Source: Thalassobacillus devorans
GTDB lineage: Bacteria > Bacillota > Bacilli > Bacillales > Halobacillaceae
Direction: 5' to 3'
NCBI RefSeq assembly: GCF_011761345.1
Contig: NZ_JAASRY010000001.1
Span: 620,001 to 684,000 of the forward strand
Length of the DNA: 64,000 bases
Shown: piece by piece, positions 24,460 to 34,500 of the stretch
Numbering within the stretch: the first letter of the stretch is position 1
Layout: each line of letters begins with the position of its first letter
Translations under genes and position numbers: made by a program
The notes under the pieces: model-generated
What the model was told of the DNA's origin: nothing
The model's input: only the letters and a program-made list of their open reading frames with translations
Databases searched by the model: none

Positions 24460-25668
24460 ATGGCTTACGGTTATCTTCATTTTTCCAGAAAACTTTTACT
24501 GATTGTCTTCACGTGGGGAAGTCTTTTGGTGCTTGCAGGCTGCTGGGATCGAGTGGAAATTAATGATTTAGCCATTGTGCTTGCCGCAGGGATCGACAAA
24601 ACAGAAGATGATCAAATCGAATTGACGGTTCAGCTTGCTATACCAAGTCAGATGGGTGGCGGGCAGCAACAGGGATCAGGTACCGGGGGGCCGGGGAAGG
24701 AGCCTACAATTACCAGACAAGCTACCGGTACAACTATCTCTGAAGCTGCTTCGATTTTACAACAAAAACTTCCACGGCGAATTTTTTGGGGCCATAATGA
24801 AGTGATAGTATTTGGAAAGGAGCTTGCAGAAGATGGAATACGGGAATATGTAGAGTTCTTTGCCCATCACCCGGAACCAAGGCTTCGTTCTTATATATTT
24901 GTAAGCGAAGAAAAGGCATCTGCGCTGCTGGAAGTCATTCCCTATCTGGAACAAAGTTCTTCCCAATTCGCCAGGGAATTAGCCCGTTTTCAAATTGGAC
25001 TGCGGGTAACGTTAAAGGATTTGTTAGAAAGAATATCGGGAGGGGCAAGAGCGGTAGCACTTCCGAGGTTAGCATATGAATTTGATAATTTAAAAGATAA
25101 AAAAGGCGGGTTGAATATTAACGGTACTGCAATTTTTAAGGAGGGTAAAATAGAAGGTTATCTTGATGATCGGTTAACCAGGGGGTTATTGTGGATACGA
25201 AATGAAGTGCACTTAGCGACCGTTTCTTTCACGCCGGAAAATGCAGAGGGGTATATGTCTTTTAAATTGCTTCGTTCCAATACTCAGTTACATCCAGAAA
25301 TTAAGGATGGAAAATGGAAGATGACCCTTTCGATTACAACAGAAGATGATATAGAGGAAAATCAGACAAACTTAGTACTGACGGATCCTAAAATAATTGC
25401 CGAGTTAGAAGAACAATTAGCTGCAAAAATTGACGAGCGGATTGAAATGACACTTGAAAAAATACAAAAAGAAATGCAAGCCGACGTTTTAGGCTTTGCT
25501 AAAGCATTTGAACAGAAATATCCGGATGAATGGGATCAGGTGAAAGACAGGTGGGAGGAAAAGTTCGCAGAAGTTGAAATTGAGGTAGTTAGTAAGGCTT
25601 ATATTCGAAGGTTAGGTATGTCGACACAACCCCAGGGAATACCGGAAGAGGAGATGAAAGGGGAATGA
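24460..25668 (+). CDS. Spore germinant receptor subunit C (Ger(x)C lipoprotein)
   Basis: The 402-residue lipoprotein has the signal lipobox LVLAGCWD (Cys about 28) and the family start RVEINDLAIVLAAGIDK. Mid-protein motifs include RIFWGHNEVIVFGKELAEDG, and a long helical C-terminus ends FEQKYPDEWDQVKDRWEEKF. Ger(x)C proteins assemble with A and B subunits on the outer surface of the inner spore membrane. The gene starts 24 nt after subunit A, and its stop overlaps the next start (ATGA at 25665). Confidence 0.93.
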   Translation: MAYGYLHFSRKLLLIVFTWGSLLVLAGCWDRVEINDLAIVLAAGIDKTEDDQIELTVQLAIPSQMGGGQQQGSGTGGPGKEPTITRQATGTTISEAASILQQKLPRRIFWGHNEVIVFGKELAEDGIREYVEFFAHHPEPRLRSYIFVSEEKASALLEVIPYLEQSSSQFARELARFQIGLRVTLKDLLERISGGARAVALPRLAYEFDNLKDKKGGLNINGTAIFKEGKIEGYLDDRLTRGLLWIRNEVHLATVSFTPENAEGYMSFKLLRSNTQLHPEIKDGKWKMTLSITTEDDIEENQTNLVLTDPKIIAELEEQLAAKIDERIEMTLEKIQKEMQADVLGFAKAFEQKYPDEWDQVKDRWEEKFAEVEIEVVSKAYIRRLGMSTQPQGIPEEEMKGE

Positions 25669-25886
25669 ATTGGCTATCACTTATCGGTGTCAGTTTAGTT
25701 GTCCTACTCCTCTTCTTATATGAATGGTCTAAAATGGATCATACCCAGGTAAAAGAAAAAAGGACGTTTATATTCCTTCTTGCCGGAGTATGGCTGATAG
25801 CTGTCATGCTGATATTTTTTCCCGATGTATCAGGGCCAATTGATTTAATTACTTTTCTGTTCAGGCCGATGGAGAATTTTTTGTAA
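25665..25886 (+). CDS. Small two-helix membrane protein, germinant receptor D-subunit type
   Basis: The 73-residue protein has two membrane helices (LIGVSLVVLLLFLYEW and FIFLLAGVWLIAVMLIFFPD) joined by a short charged loop. It overlaps the gerC-like stop by 4 nt and precedes the B subunit by 18 nt. Small two-helix proteins in this operon position are known as D subunits (for example YfkS/GerKD types), which modulate receptor sensitivity. Assignment rests on position, size and topology. Confidence 0.75.
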   Translation: MNWLSLIGVSLVVLLLFLYEWSKMDHTQVKEKRTFIFLLAGVWLIAVMLIFFPDVSGPIDLITFLFRPMENFL

Positions 25887-25904
25887 ACTAGGGGGGATAA
25901 CCGT

Positions 25905-26993
25905 ATGGAAACAGGTAAAATCTCAGCTTCCCAAATGGCATTTATGATGTATCCTGTAGTGATAGCGACAGGTATTGTGATCATACCATCGATCACTGCT
26001 AATTATGCCGGGCAAGATATGTGGCTATCTCCAATATTTGCAAGTTTAATGGGAGTTCTCGTTATATTTGTCGCCCTTAAGCTTCATCAATTGTATCCTG
26101 GTCATACGATTATCGAATACAGCGTATCCATTATCGGCAAGGTGCCGGGAAAGGTTCTCGGGTTCATCTATTTATATTTCTATCTTCTGATGAATGCCGG
26201 GGGCACACGCATTTACGCAGATTTTGTGACAGGGGCTTTTTTTAAAGAAACGCCGCTATTTGTCATTCTTACTACTATCATGCTTGTCAGTTCATTTGCT
26301 GTCAGAGGAGGGATAGAGGTTGTCGGTCGTTCAGCGGAAATGATTGTCCCCGTTTATGTCATTGTTTTGACTATTTTATGTATCCTGCTTGTCGCTGATT
26401 TGAACCCTAAAAATATATTTCCAATTTTTCCTGATGGTCCCATGCCGTCACTTAAAGGTGCCTACACTCCTCAAAGCTGGTTTGCTGAGTTCTTTTTGAT
26501 TGCCTTTCTCTTACCTTATGTCAAAGATGTTCAGAAAGCTGGAAAATGGGGTATGATTTCTTTGGGCGCTGTACTGCTGGGGTTTCTGGCCACTAACTTA
26601 TCCTTGCTTTTTCTGTTTGGCGGAGAATTGACAGCGAGGTTCAATTATCCGTTGCTCGACGCTGTCCGTTATATCAGTATTGCGGAGTTTATCCAGCACA
26701 TGGAATCCTTAGTGATGGCTATTTGGGTGGCAGGTACGTTCGTTAAGCTGGCAGTTGTCCATTTTGCCTTGGTTATTGGTACCGCTCAATGGCTAAATTT
26801 GTCTGACTATAAACCACTAGTATTTCCCCTGGGGTTCCTGACTGTATTAGTCAGTATATGGGGGATCTCAAGCGAAATGGAATCCGCTCATTATAGCGGA
26901 ACGGTTTTTCCTTCGTTTTCACTTGTCGTCCAAACGATTATTCCTTTATTATTACTGGTAATTGCTATCGTCCGGAAGAAAAATTTGGGTTAG
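25905..26993 (+). CDS. Spore germinant receptor subunit B (GerAB/spore permease)
   Basis: This 362-residue APC-superfold permease-like subunit has ten membrane helices and probably binds the germinant. Seen are ISASQMAFMMYPVVIATGIVIIPS at the N-terminus (conserved GerAB start), GGIEVVGRSAEMIVPVYVIV, and AEFFLIAFLLPYVKD with the family Pro in LLP. GGGGGG precedes ATG 25905. It is last gene of the A-C-D-B operon, an order also found in B. subtilis yfkQRST-type loci. Confidence 0.92.
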   Translation: METGKISASQMAFMMYPVVIATGIVIIPSITANYAGQDMWLSPIFASLMGVLVIFVALKLHQLYPGHTIIEYSVSIIGKVPGKVLGFIYLYFYLLMNAGGTRIYADFVTGAFFKETPLFVILTTIMLVSSFAVRGGIEVVGRSAEMIVPVYVIVLTILCILLVADLNPKNIFPIFPDGPMPSLKGAYTPQSWFAEFFLIAFLLPYVKDVQKAGKWGMISLGAVLLGFLATNLSLLFLFGGELTARFNYPLLDAVRYISIAEFIQHMESLVMAIWVAGTFVKLAVVHFALVIGTAQWLNLSDYKPLVFPLGFLTVLVSIWGISSEMESAHYSGTVFPSFSLVVQTIIPLLLLVIAIVRKKNLG

Positions 26994-27187
26994 TGGTGTG
27001 AAAGGAAAGAATTAATAAGCAACATTTTAATAAGCAATTAAAAATCTTGAATTGAAGATAGTTTGGGTGTTAATATATACTAGAGTTAAATAAATTTCAA
27101 GGTTGATAGTAATACTGTGGTCAGTAAAAGATGCAATCTCTCGAAAACTCTCACTTGGCATTAATAGCAGCAAAAATTTTTAAGGTT

Positions 27188-27207
27188 ATATCTCGAATTA
27201 GAGATAT
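27188..27207. promoter_or_regulatory. MhqR-like palindromic operator
   Basis: ATATCTCGAATTAGAGATAT: half-sites ATATCTC/GAGATAT around GAATTA. It differs by one base from the MhqR box I recall from B. subtilis (TATCTCGAATTCGAGATA), which controls catechol/quinone-responsive dioxygenases. It lies about 130 nt before the catE-like start. The rest of the 27.0-27.3 kb region shows no gene. Confidence 0.7.
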
Positions 27208-27335
27208 TTAGTTTTTTATATTCTTTCCTCTCTTTGGGCATAAGAAGAAGTAGAGCTGTACCCGTTTGGCGTTAAGATACCGCGTAAAGCATGGAATTCA
27301 ATAAAATCAAAAAAGACATACAAGGAGGAATTTCG

Positions 27336-28187
27336 TTGTCATTTCATCGTAAACCAATTACATTTGTAAACCATGTCAACATTAAAGTGCAAAATTTAGA
27401 ACGCTCCCTGGAATATTATCAAGAAGTGATAGGGTTTAAAATTCTGGAGCAAACGAAGAACAAAGCAAAGTTAACAGCCGATGGGAATACCTGCATCCTG
27501 TCTATAGAGCAGCCGGATAACGTCATACCCAAACAGGGAAGGACTACCGGACTATATCATTTTGCCCTCCTTGTACCACGCCGTTCCGATCTGGCTGACA
27601 TCGTCCATCACTTTATTGCAAAAGGGATTCGAATTGGCTCTTCGGACCACCTGGTCAGTGAAGCCCTCTATTTAAATGATCCGGATGGGAACGGGATTGA
27701 AATTTATGTGGACCGTGATCCTTCGGTGTGGGAATGGAGGAATGGTGAAATTGCCATGACAGTTGATCCGTTGGATTTTGCAGACCTGCTGAAGACAGGG
27801 GATTCAGAAAAAGCATGGGAAGGACTTCCTGCCGGCACGGTGATGGGGCATATCCACTTACATGTTTCCCACTTAAATGAAGCAGAGGAATTTTACACAA
27901 AAGGACTGGGTTTTGACGTAGTCAACCGATTTGGTGATCAGGCCCTTTTCATCTCAGCAGGCAACTATCATCATCATATTGGCTTAAACACGTGGCAGGG
28001 GGTTGGAGCTCCTGAATCCCCAGCAAATAGCGTTGGTCTTGAATCATTTACCATCCTGCTGCCTGATGAAGCATATAGAAAAAATATGGTTGCTAGTCTT
28101 GAGAGTATTGGTGCCTCTGTTACAGAGGAGAATGGTGTAGTTACTACGAAAGATCCATCTGGAAACCGTATTCACCTCGCTGTTTAA
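27336..28187 (+). CDS. catE: CatE-like catechol-2,3-dioxygenase (VOC family)
   Basis: The 283-residue extradiol dioxygenase has two VOC modules. Fe(II)-ligand segments are in the second half: GHIHLHVS (His), YHHHIGLNTW (His) and the late ..GNRIHLAV; the N-module has HVNIKVQNLERSLEYYQEVIGF and YLNDPDGNGIEIYVDR. The overall pattern follows B. subtilis CatE (YfiE), a catechol dioxygenase induced by catechol and quinones. TTG 27336 follows AAGGAGG with 9 nt spacing and removes the odd N-terminal 15 residues of the longer frame. Regulation through the MhqR-like box upstream is likely, though CatE of B. subtilis is under CatR/YodB, so a difference in wiring is possible. Confidence 0.85.
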   Translation: MSFHRKPITFVNHVNIKVQNLERSLEYYQEVIGFKILEQTKNKAKLTADGNTCILSIEQPDNVIPKQGRTTGLYHFALLVPRRSDLADIVHHFIAKGIRIGSSDHLVSEALYLNDPDGNGIEIYVDRDPSVWEWRNGEIAMTVDPLDFADLLKTGDSEKAWEGLPAGTVMGHIHLHVSHLNEAEEFYTKGLGFDVVNRFGDQALFISAGNYHHHIGLNTWQGVGAPESPANSVGLESFTILLPDEAYRKNMVASLESIGASVTEENGVVTTKDPSGNRIHLAV

Positions 28188-28235
28188 TAGGAAAACTTAT
28201 CGATATCATGATGAAAAATAAGTTAAGATGTGTCG

Positions 28236-28297
28236 GAAAGCTTAGTTCTCTATTCCCCAATCACTTTAATGACCAGTACATTTAGAGAATAGAGTTC
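28236..28297. repeat. Palindromic element with 14-nt arms; rest of the gap shows no gene
   Basis: TTAGTTCTCTATTC pairs with GAATAGAGTTCTAA (two mismatches), around an inner segment containing TTAATGACCAGTACAT. That 16-mer also occurs exactly at 21701-21716. The remaining 28.19-28.47 kb sequence has no convincing gene; a - strand frame reading SHGSYPAYRDHKLGVRVP near 28370 is too short and broken to assign. Confidence 0.45.
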
Positions 28298-28470
28298 TAA
28301 CGGTCTTTAGAGTATAGTTAATGACTGTTAAGGTACACGAACGCCCAACTTATGGTCTCTATAGGCAGGATAAGAACCGTGCGAGATGATAATCCGTTCG
28401 GGACGGTCTTAATAAGGCTGATTTAGAGCCAGAAAAAGGAATCCAGCAGTTTATACGGAATGGCTCATTA

Positions 28471-28505
28471 AAACAAGCTCAGAGTAAAAACTCTGAGCTT
28501 GTTTA
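28471..28505 (-). terminator. Terminator of the xpt-pbuX operon
   Basis: AAACAAGCTCAGAG / CTCTGAGCTTGTTT stem with a TTTTAAT tail on the - strand, directly after the pbuX stop. Confidence 0.85.
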
Positions 28506-28516
28506 CGTTAATGATA

Positions 28517-30589
<2,073 letters not shown>

Positions 30590-30608
30590 GTATGTAGTTG
30601 TGAAAAAG

Positions 30609-30642
30609 CGAATGATAATAATTTTTTATTATTTATTGTTCG
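30609..30642. promoter_or_regulatory. Inverted PurR box pair upstream of xpt
   Basis: CGAATGATAA and TTATTGTTCG with 34 nt from CGAA to TTCG. It adjoins TATAAT-like sequence on both strands (CGTATAATAG at 30641-30650). Confidence 0.8.
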
Positions 30643-30874
30643 TATAATAGATAATCTACATGAAATGCTAACAGATGTCAAAGTTTTTTATCAATAATAT
30701 TGAAGAATAGTATGTGGACTATTACATGGAATTATTATGAAAATATATCTTGTGGAACAGGCGAGGAATACGAGCTGGAAGTAGGTATTTTATTAGATAG
30801 AGCTGTAATATCAACAAATTTTACTTGCCACTTTTTCGATCGAGTGGAAAATAGCCCACCTCTTTATACCAAAC

Positions 30875-30909
30875 AAAAGAGCCTCCGCATCAAACGGGAG
30901 CTCTTTTTT
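30875..30909. terminator. Bidirectional terminator
   Basis: AAAAGAGC-ct-CCG / CGG-ga-GCTCTTTT, with T-run on both strands. It ends the TetR gene (-). Between it and 30.65 kb I see no gene; a 73-codon + frame at 30700 lacks a ribosome binding site. Confidence 0.8.
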
Positions 30910-31502
30910 TATGCCATATGAGGGGGGACGTATTTCGTTTTGAACGCTGTCGTCACCGGTTCAGATTTCAAAATTGTCAGGAGCTGTTCTGCCATATAGG
31001 ATGGTGAATGCTTCAGTCCGCTGTTGACCCACTCGATAATCATTCCGAAAATCGCGTAAAACTGATAACTGGCGTGCAAATCAGGGTCGATATCAGGGGT
31101 TGGCTGAAGGGCGATGAGGTCTTCTGATGCCAGCTCTTTCAATGCCCGGATGAATTTTTCCTGGAAGTTTGGCAGTGCGTTTGAACGGATGACAATCTGA
31201 TAGAACTTAGCGTTTTGTTCCACATGATCGAAAATTTTTATAGCAGAAGAAGAGAGGGTGGTTTTTTTATCATTAGAGGGCTCCCGGTATGACTCCTTTA
31301 GCCCTGTCATGACATTTTCGATGATTTCGTCGAGCAAGTCTTCTTTGTATTGATAGTGCTTGTAAAACGTGCCACGATTGTAATCGGCTTTCGTAACAAT
31401 ATCTGTGATTGTAATATCGTGAAAGTCTTTTTCTTCCATTAGGGTAAGGAGGGAGTTTTGCAACGCCTTTTTCGTCCGTCTGACCCGTTTATCTGTATCC
31501 AT
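30909..31502 (-). CDS. TetR-family regulator
   Basis: The 197-residue regulator has the N-terminal HTH in DKRVRRTKKALQNSLLTLMEEKDF, ITITDIVTKADYNRGTFYKHYQYKEDLLDEII. The C-terminal part resembles TetR_C domains of the DhaS/YxaF-like kind. GGAGG lies 7 nt before ATG 31502. It is transcribed alone and no partner gene is adjacent on the same strand or divergent, so its target is unknown. The 31.5-31.7 kb gap holds its promoter region only. Confidence 0.82.
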   Translation of the reverse strand: MDTDKRVRRTKKALQNSLLTLMEEKDFHDITITDIVTKADYNRGTFYKHYQYKEDLLDEIIENVMTGLKESYREPSNDKKTTLSSSAIKIFDHVEQNAKFYQIVIRSNALPNFQEKFIRALKELASEDLIALQPTPDIDPDLHASYQFYAIFGMIIEWVNSGLKHSPSYMAEQLLTILKSEPVTTAFKTKYVPPHMA

Positions 31503-31710
31503 CCTATTGACCTCCTGTCCGATTTATAATCCTTTCTTCAACAATTGCCCGAAGTAATGTCGATTATTACACAAGCTCTCGTCTTATTACTGATTTTTCC
31601 TTCTAATTACGTTTATTATACTGAAAAGTGCAGGTTATTGCACACTGTATTAATAGGAAAGAAAGCGGATTCAAGAGGAAAGCGTTTTTATGAAGGGAGG
31701 AGGCTTCAGG

Positions 31711-31747
31711 AAAAAAAGACTGCCTTTCCCGAGAAAAGCAGTCTTAT
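31711..31747 (-). terminator. Terminator downstream of the DUF2512 gene
   Basis: AAGACTGC-c-TTT / AAA-g-CAGTCTT stem, with TTTTTTT on the - strand. It lies about 115 nt beyond the DUF2512 stop codon. Confidence 0.65.
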
Positions 31748-31860
31748 ACTTATTGTTTGATTCCCGGCATCTTTTTTTTGTAAAGCTAACGGAAACAACG
31801 GTTGCGGATGTGATGTGTCATTTAGGGTGTAAAGGTTTCGAATACGATAACATGGTTGTA

Positions 31861-32244
31861 TTAATGGTTATAGGAAGTACGGAGGCGTTTGTTGTCGCCG
31901 AGTGGTTTATTGCCAATATAGTTGTGGAAGAAAAATTCACCAACCGCAAGCACGATTCCGGCCAGCAGCCCTGCTGACATCCATGATGAAACGTCGTTGC
32001 TTCCAAACATCGGTCCAATAACGGCGACCACTAAGAATGCGACCCCGACATCGGCTGTTGTTGCAATCATATTGGTGGTTTTCGGATAGAGCTTCAAATC
32101 ACCTAATGGGTAAGAAACAGCTCCAAGTATGACCGTGATAGCCAGAACTGTCAGCAAGGACACGTTGAAGCCTAAGGTCAATACGACGAATAAACCGACA
32201 AACGTCATCAGTCCTTTAATGGCAAGTGCTTTTACATGTTCCAC
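31861..32244 (-). CDS. DUF2512 (YndM-like) membrane protein
   Basis: The 127-residue protein has four membrane helices with the DUF2512 pattern HVKALAIKGLMTFVGLFVVLTL, ILGAVSYPLGDLKLYPKTTN and MIATTADVGVAFLVVAVIG. The family is found mostly in spore-forming Bacilli and has no assigned function. The start is GTG 32244, with AAGGAG 8 nt upstream; the longer frame to 32277 lacks a site. Monocistronic. Confidence 0.85.
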   Translation of the reverse strand: MEHVKALAIKGLMTFVGLFVVLTLGFNVSLLTVLAITVILGAVSYPLGDLKLYPKTTNMIATTADVGVAFLVVAVIGPMFGSNDVSSWMSAGLLAGIVLAVGEFFFHNYIGNKPLGDNKRLRTSYNH

Positions 32245-32410
32245 GATATCACTCCTTGTTGAGATGTTTTTGACCAATTTTCCTAACGATGTTTATAAAT
32301 CCTTTGGCCCAATGTTGGACTTGTAACATATATTCCCAGCGGAAGGGAAAGGGTAAACGTATAATGAAATATTTAATACCATCGAAACATCCGGTTAATG
32401 TCAGGGAAAT

Positions 32411-32451
32411 AAAAAAACCATGAAACCGGACGATTTGGTTTCATGGTTTTT
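32411..32451 (-). terminator. Terminator of the ZIP transporter gene
   Basis: AAAACCATGAAACC / GGTTTCATGGTTTT stem, with a TTTTTTT run on the - strand. It overlaps the stop codon of the ZIP gene. Confidence 0.88.
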
Positions 32452-33265
32452 AACCGAGGGCGACATCGAGGATCATCATGACCGTAAAGCCGATCATCAG
32501 GGTCATCGATGCCAGGTCTTTGTTCCCTTCTTCCTGAGAGCCGGGAATCACTTCTTCAGCAACAACGAAAATCATTGCCCCGGCAGCAAAACTTAGCGCG
32601 TACGGTAAGATTGGCTCAATCATCGTGACAGCCAGCACTCCTATAACTGCAGAGATGGGTTCGACCATCCCGGAAAATTGTCCGTAAAAGAAACTTTTCC
32701 GTCTGGAGATGCCATCACGGCGAAGTGGGAGGGAAACGGCAACCCCTTCCGGGAAGTTCTGAATGCCGATTCCAAGTCCAAGCGCCACAGCTCCTGCTAA
32801 AGACGCTTCCGGAAATCCCGCAGCTGCGGCTCCAAACGCTACCCCAACAGCCAGGCCCTCCGGGATGTTATGCAAGGTGATGGCAAGCACGAGCAAAGTA
32901 CTGCGCCTTTTTTTGTTCGGCTGGTATCCTTCTGCCTCTGTCATCGAGGAGCCAGGATGCAGGTGAGGGATAACCTTATCGACACTCCATAAAAATATCC
33001 CGCCAAGCATAAAGCCGACAGCTGCGGGTATCCAGGCAGCGATATCGTCTTTTTCCGCCATTTCCAGGGCAGGAGCCAGCAAGGACCAGAAGCTGGCAGC
33101 GATCATCACTCCTCCGGCAAACCCTAACATACCGTCTAATAACTTTTGGCTCATTGTTTTCGTTGTAAATACAAGAGCTGCCCCGAGCGCTGTCATGCCC
33201 CAGGTGAAAAGGGTAGCAATCAACGCTTGCATCATCGGAGGCAGATCAAGAAATAAATCAACCAT
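32450..33265 (-). CDS. ZIP-family divalent metal transporter
   Basis: The 271-residue protein has about eight membrane helices with the two metal-site signatures ITLHNIPEGLAVGVAFG and GIGIQNFPEGVAVSLPLRRDG, diagnostic of the ZupT/GufA branch. A His-containing loop (HLHPGSS) lies between helices 3 and 4. ZIP proteins import Zn2+, Fe2+ or Mn2+ into the cytoplasm. ATG 33265 has AGGAA upstream. Monocistronic; no metal regulator nearby and no obvious Zur or Fur box was found. Confidence 0.88.
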   Translation of the reverse strand: MVDLFLDLPPMMQALIATLFTWGMTALGAALVFTTKTMSQKLLDGMLGFAGGVMIAASFWSLLAPALEMAEKDDIAAWIPAAVGFMLGGIFLWSVDKVIPHLHPGSSMTEAEGYQPNKKRRSTLLVLAITLHNIPEGLAVGVAFGAAAAGFPEASLAGAVALGLGIGIQNFPEGVAVSLPLRRDGISRRKSFFYGQFSGMVEPISAVIGVLAVTMIEPILPYALSFAAGAMIFVVAEEVIPGSQEEGNKDLASMTLMIGFTVMMILDVALG

Positions 33266-33407
33266 CGTCAGGTTCCTCCAGTACGTTTAACAATAGGTAA
33301 TGATAAACAGGTTAAGTTTAAGCACAGCAAAAGTCAATAGGAAAGCAGGCCACAAGGGTAACCCATACCCTTTAAATCCTTACCTTTAACATAGGTTCCA
33401 GGTAAAA

Positions 33408-33444
33408 AATTAAGCGCCTGGTTCCGACATCAACTTGTCGAAAA
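33408..33444. repeat. Small hairpin in the gap before the ZIP gene
   Basis: CCTGGTT-ccGACA-tcaac-TTGTC-gaAACCAG forms a stem-loop at about 33416-33444. The 33.27-33.48 kb stretch otherwise shows no gene. Confidence 0.4.
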
Positions 33445-33481
33445 CCAGACACATGTTCAATCGTGTTTAACTTGGTTAAAA

Positions 33482-33548
33482 GATTAAAGTATAGGAAAAT
33501 CTGAGGCATTCGCCATAACTACTGGCGATCAGCCAAGTTTTTCTTATA
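33482..33548. repeat. ~60-nt hairpin repeat, copy 2
   Basis: TTAAAGTATAGGAAAATCTG, AGGCATTCGCCATAACTACT, GGCGATCAGCC, AAGTTTTTCTTAT. The left arm pairs with the right arm. It overlaps the end of the following - strand gene and supplies its last codons and stop. Confidence 0.75.
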
Positions 33549-33845
33549 GGTCATGTATTGAAGATTTTCAGTCGGCACTCGTTTACGGATGTGACCATTC
33601 TTATCTTCATAAAGTTCATATTCCCGGTACGTTTCGACAATATTACCATCCACTTCTATTCTTTCTTCCAGCACGTATGTTAATTCGGAATAGGGGGTGT
33701 GCTGCTCTACCTGGCCGCTTGTTTCTTTAGCACCATCGTCCTGCATGACTGGGCTTCCGCCTATAGAAGGCAGGCCCTGTTTTTCCAGTAATGCGGCGAA
33801 AATAATCAATAGGACTGCCACTATCACAGAGACAGATTGTTTCAT
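33519..33845 (-). CDS. Small exported or membrane-anchored protein, unknown
   Basis: The 108-residue protein has an N-terminal hydrophobic helix (VSVIVAVLLIIFAALL). An acidic exposed domain of beta character follows, with TYVLEERIEVDGNIVETYREYELYEDKNGHIRKRVP. I do not recognise a named family. ATG 33845 is chosen because AAGGAG lies 7 nt upstream. The last residues NLADRQ and the stop are encoded inside the hairpin repeat, so the native C-terminus may have been altered by its insertion. Confidence 0.65.
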   Translation of the reverse strand: MKQSVSVIVAVLLIIFAALLEKQGLPSIGGSPVMQDDGAKETSGQVEQHTPYSELTYVLEERIEVDGNIVETYREYELYEDKNGHIRKRVPTENLQYMTYKKNLADRQ

Positions 33846-33952
33846 AGGCCATCTCCTTTTCCTCGCTCGTTTATCATTCATTAAGAAACTATATGCCTTG
33901 TCCCCCGTGAATATGAAGTTGTTGTAAAATGTAGAGGTAGAGGGGGAGAGGA

Positions 33953-34408
33953 ATGAATATTAGAGGATATAGAAAAGGCGAGCGTCCACCTATGGAGTTG
34001 CTGCTCGAAGCGGATCCTTCCGAACAGATGGTACAGGAATATCTCCAGCGTGGAGAATGCTTTATTGCCGAAGACTATGGTGAAATCGTAGGGGTTTATG
34101 TACTATTGCCAACCAGACCAGCAACCGTTGAGCTTGTCAATATAGCTGTGAAAGCTTCCCACCAGGGAAAGGGATTGGGGCGAATACTTATTACAGATGC
34201 GATTGAAAAAGCGGCCGGGTACGGGTATCAAACGATAGAAATAGGGACCGGTAATTCAAGTATCGGCCAATTGGCTTTGTATCAAAAGTGTGGCTTCCGG
34301 CTCGTCGGAATCGACCGTGATTTTTTCCTGCGGCATTATCAGGAACCGATTATGGAAAATGGGATCCAGTGCCGTGACATGATTCGCCTGGCGCAGGAAT
34401 TGAAATAA
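33953..34408 (+). CDS. GNAT-family N-acetyltransferase
   Basis: The 151-residue acetyltransferase carries the acetyl-CoA-binding motif A in VNIAVKASHQGKGLGRILITDAIEKA and motif B in LALYQKCGFRLVGIDRDFF. The C-terminus ENGIQCRDMIRLAQEL is shared with YvbK-like members. The acceptor substrate is unknown. Purine-rich GGGGGAGAGG precedes ATG 33953. Probably monocistronic. Confidence 0.85.
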   Translation: MNIRGYRKGERPPMELLLEADPSEQMVQEYLQRGECFIAEDYGEIVGVYVLLPTRPATVELVNIAVKASHQGKGLGRILITDAIEKAAGYGYQTIEIGTGNSSIGQLALYQKCGFRLVGIDRDFFLRHYQEPIMENGIQCRDMIRLAQELK

Positions 34409-34500
34409 AAAGTGTAATTCTTTCCAATCCGCTGGTTTCTTTGTTACAGTGATAATACTAATCTAGCACGTTTACATAGTCATGAAGGAGGAACGGTTCT

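Noticed and set aside
28300-28470. Possible mobile-element remnant (- strand reading SHGSYPAYRDHKLGVRVP)
   Set aside because: The similarity is too short and interrupted by stops; I could not tie it to any transposase or other family.
30700-30921. 73-codon + strand open frame
   Set aside because: No ribosome binding site, runs through the terminator at 30875-30909 and overlaps the TetR gene end; no recognisable features.
31545-31977. Overlapping short + strand frames in the 31.5-32.0 kb gap
   Set aside because: No ribosome binding sites that fit, no family features, and they overlap a - strand terminator and the DUF2512 gene.
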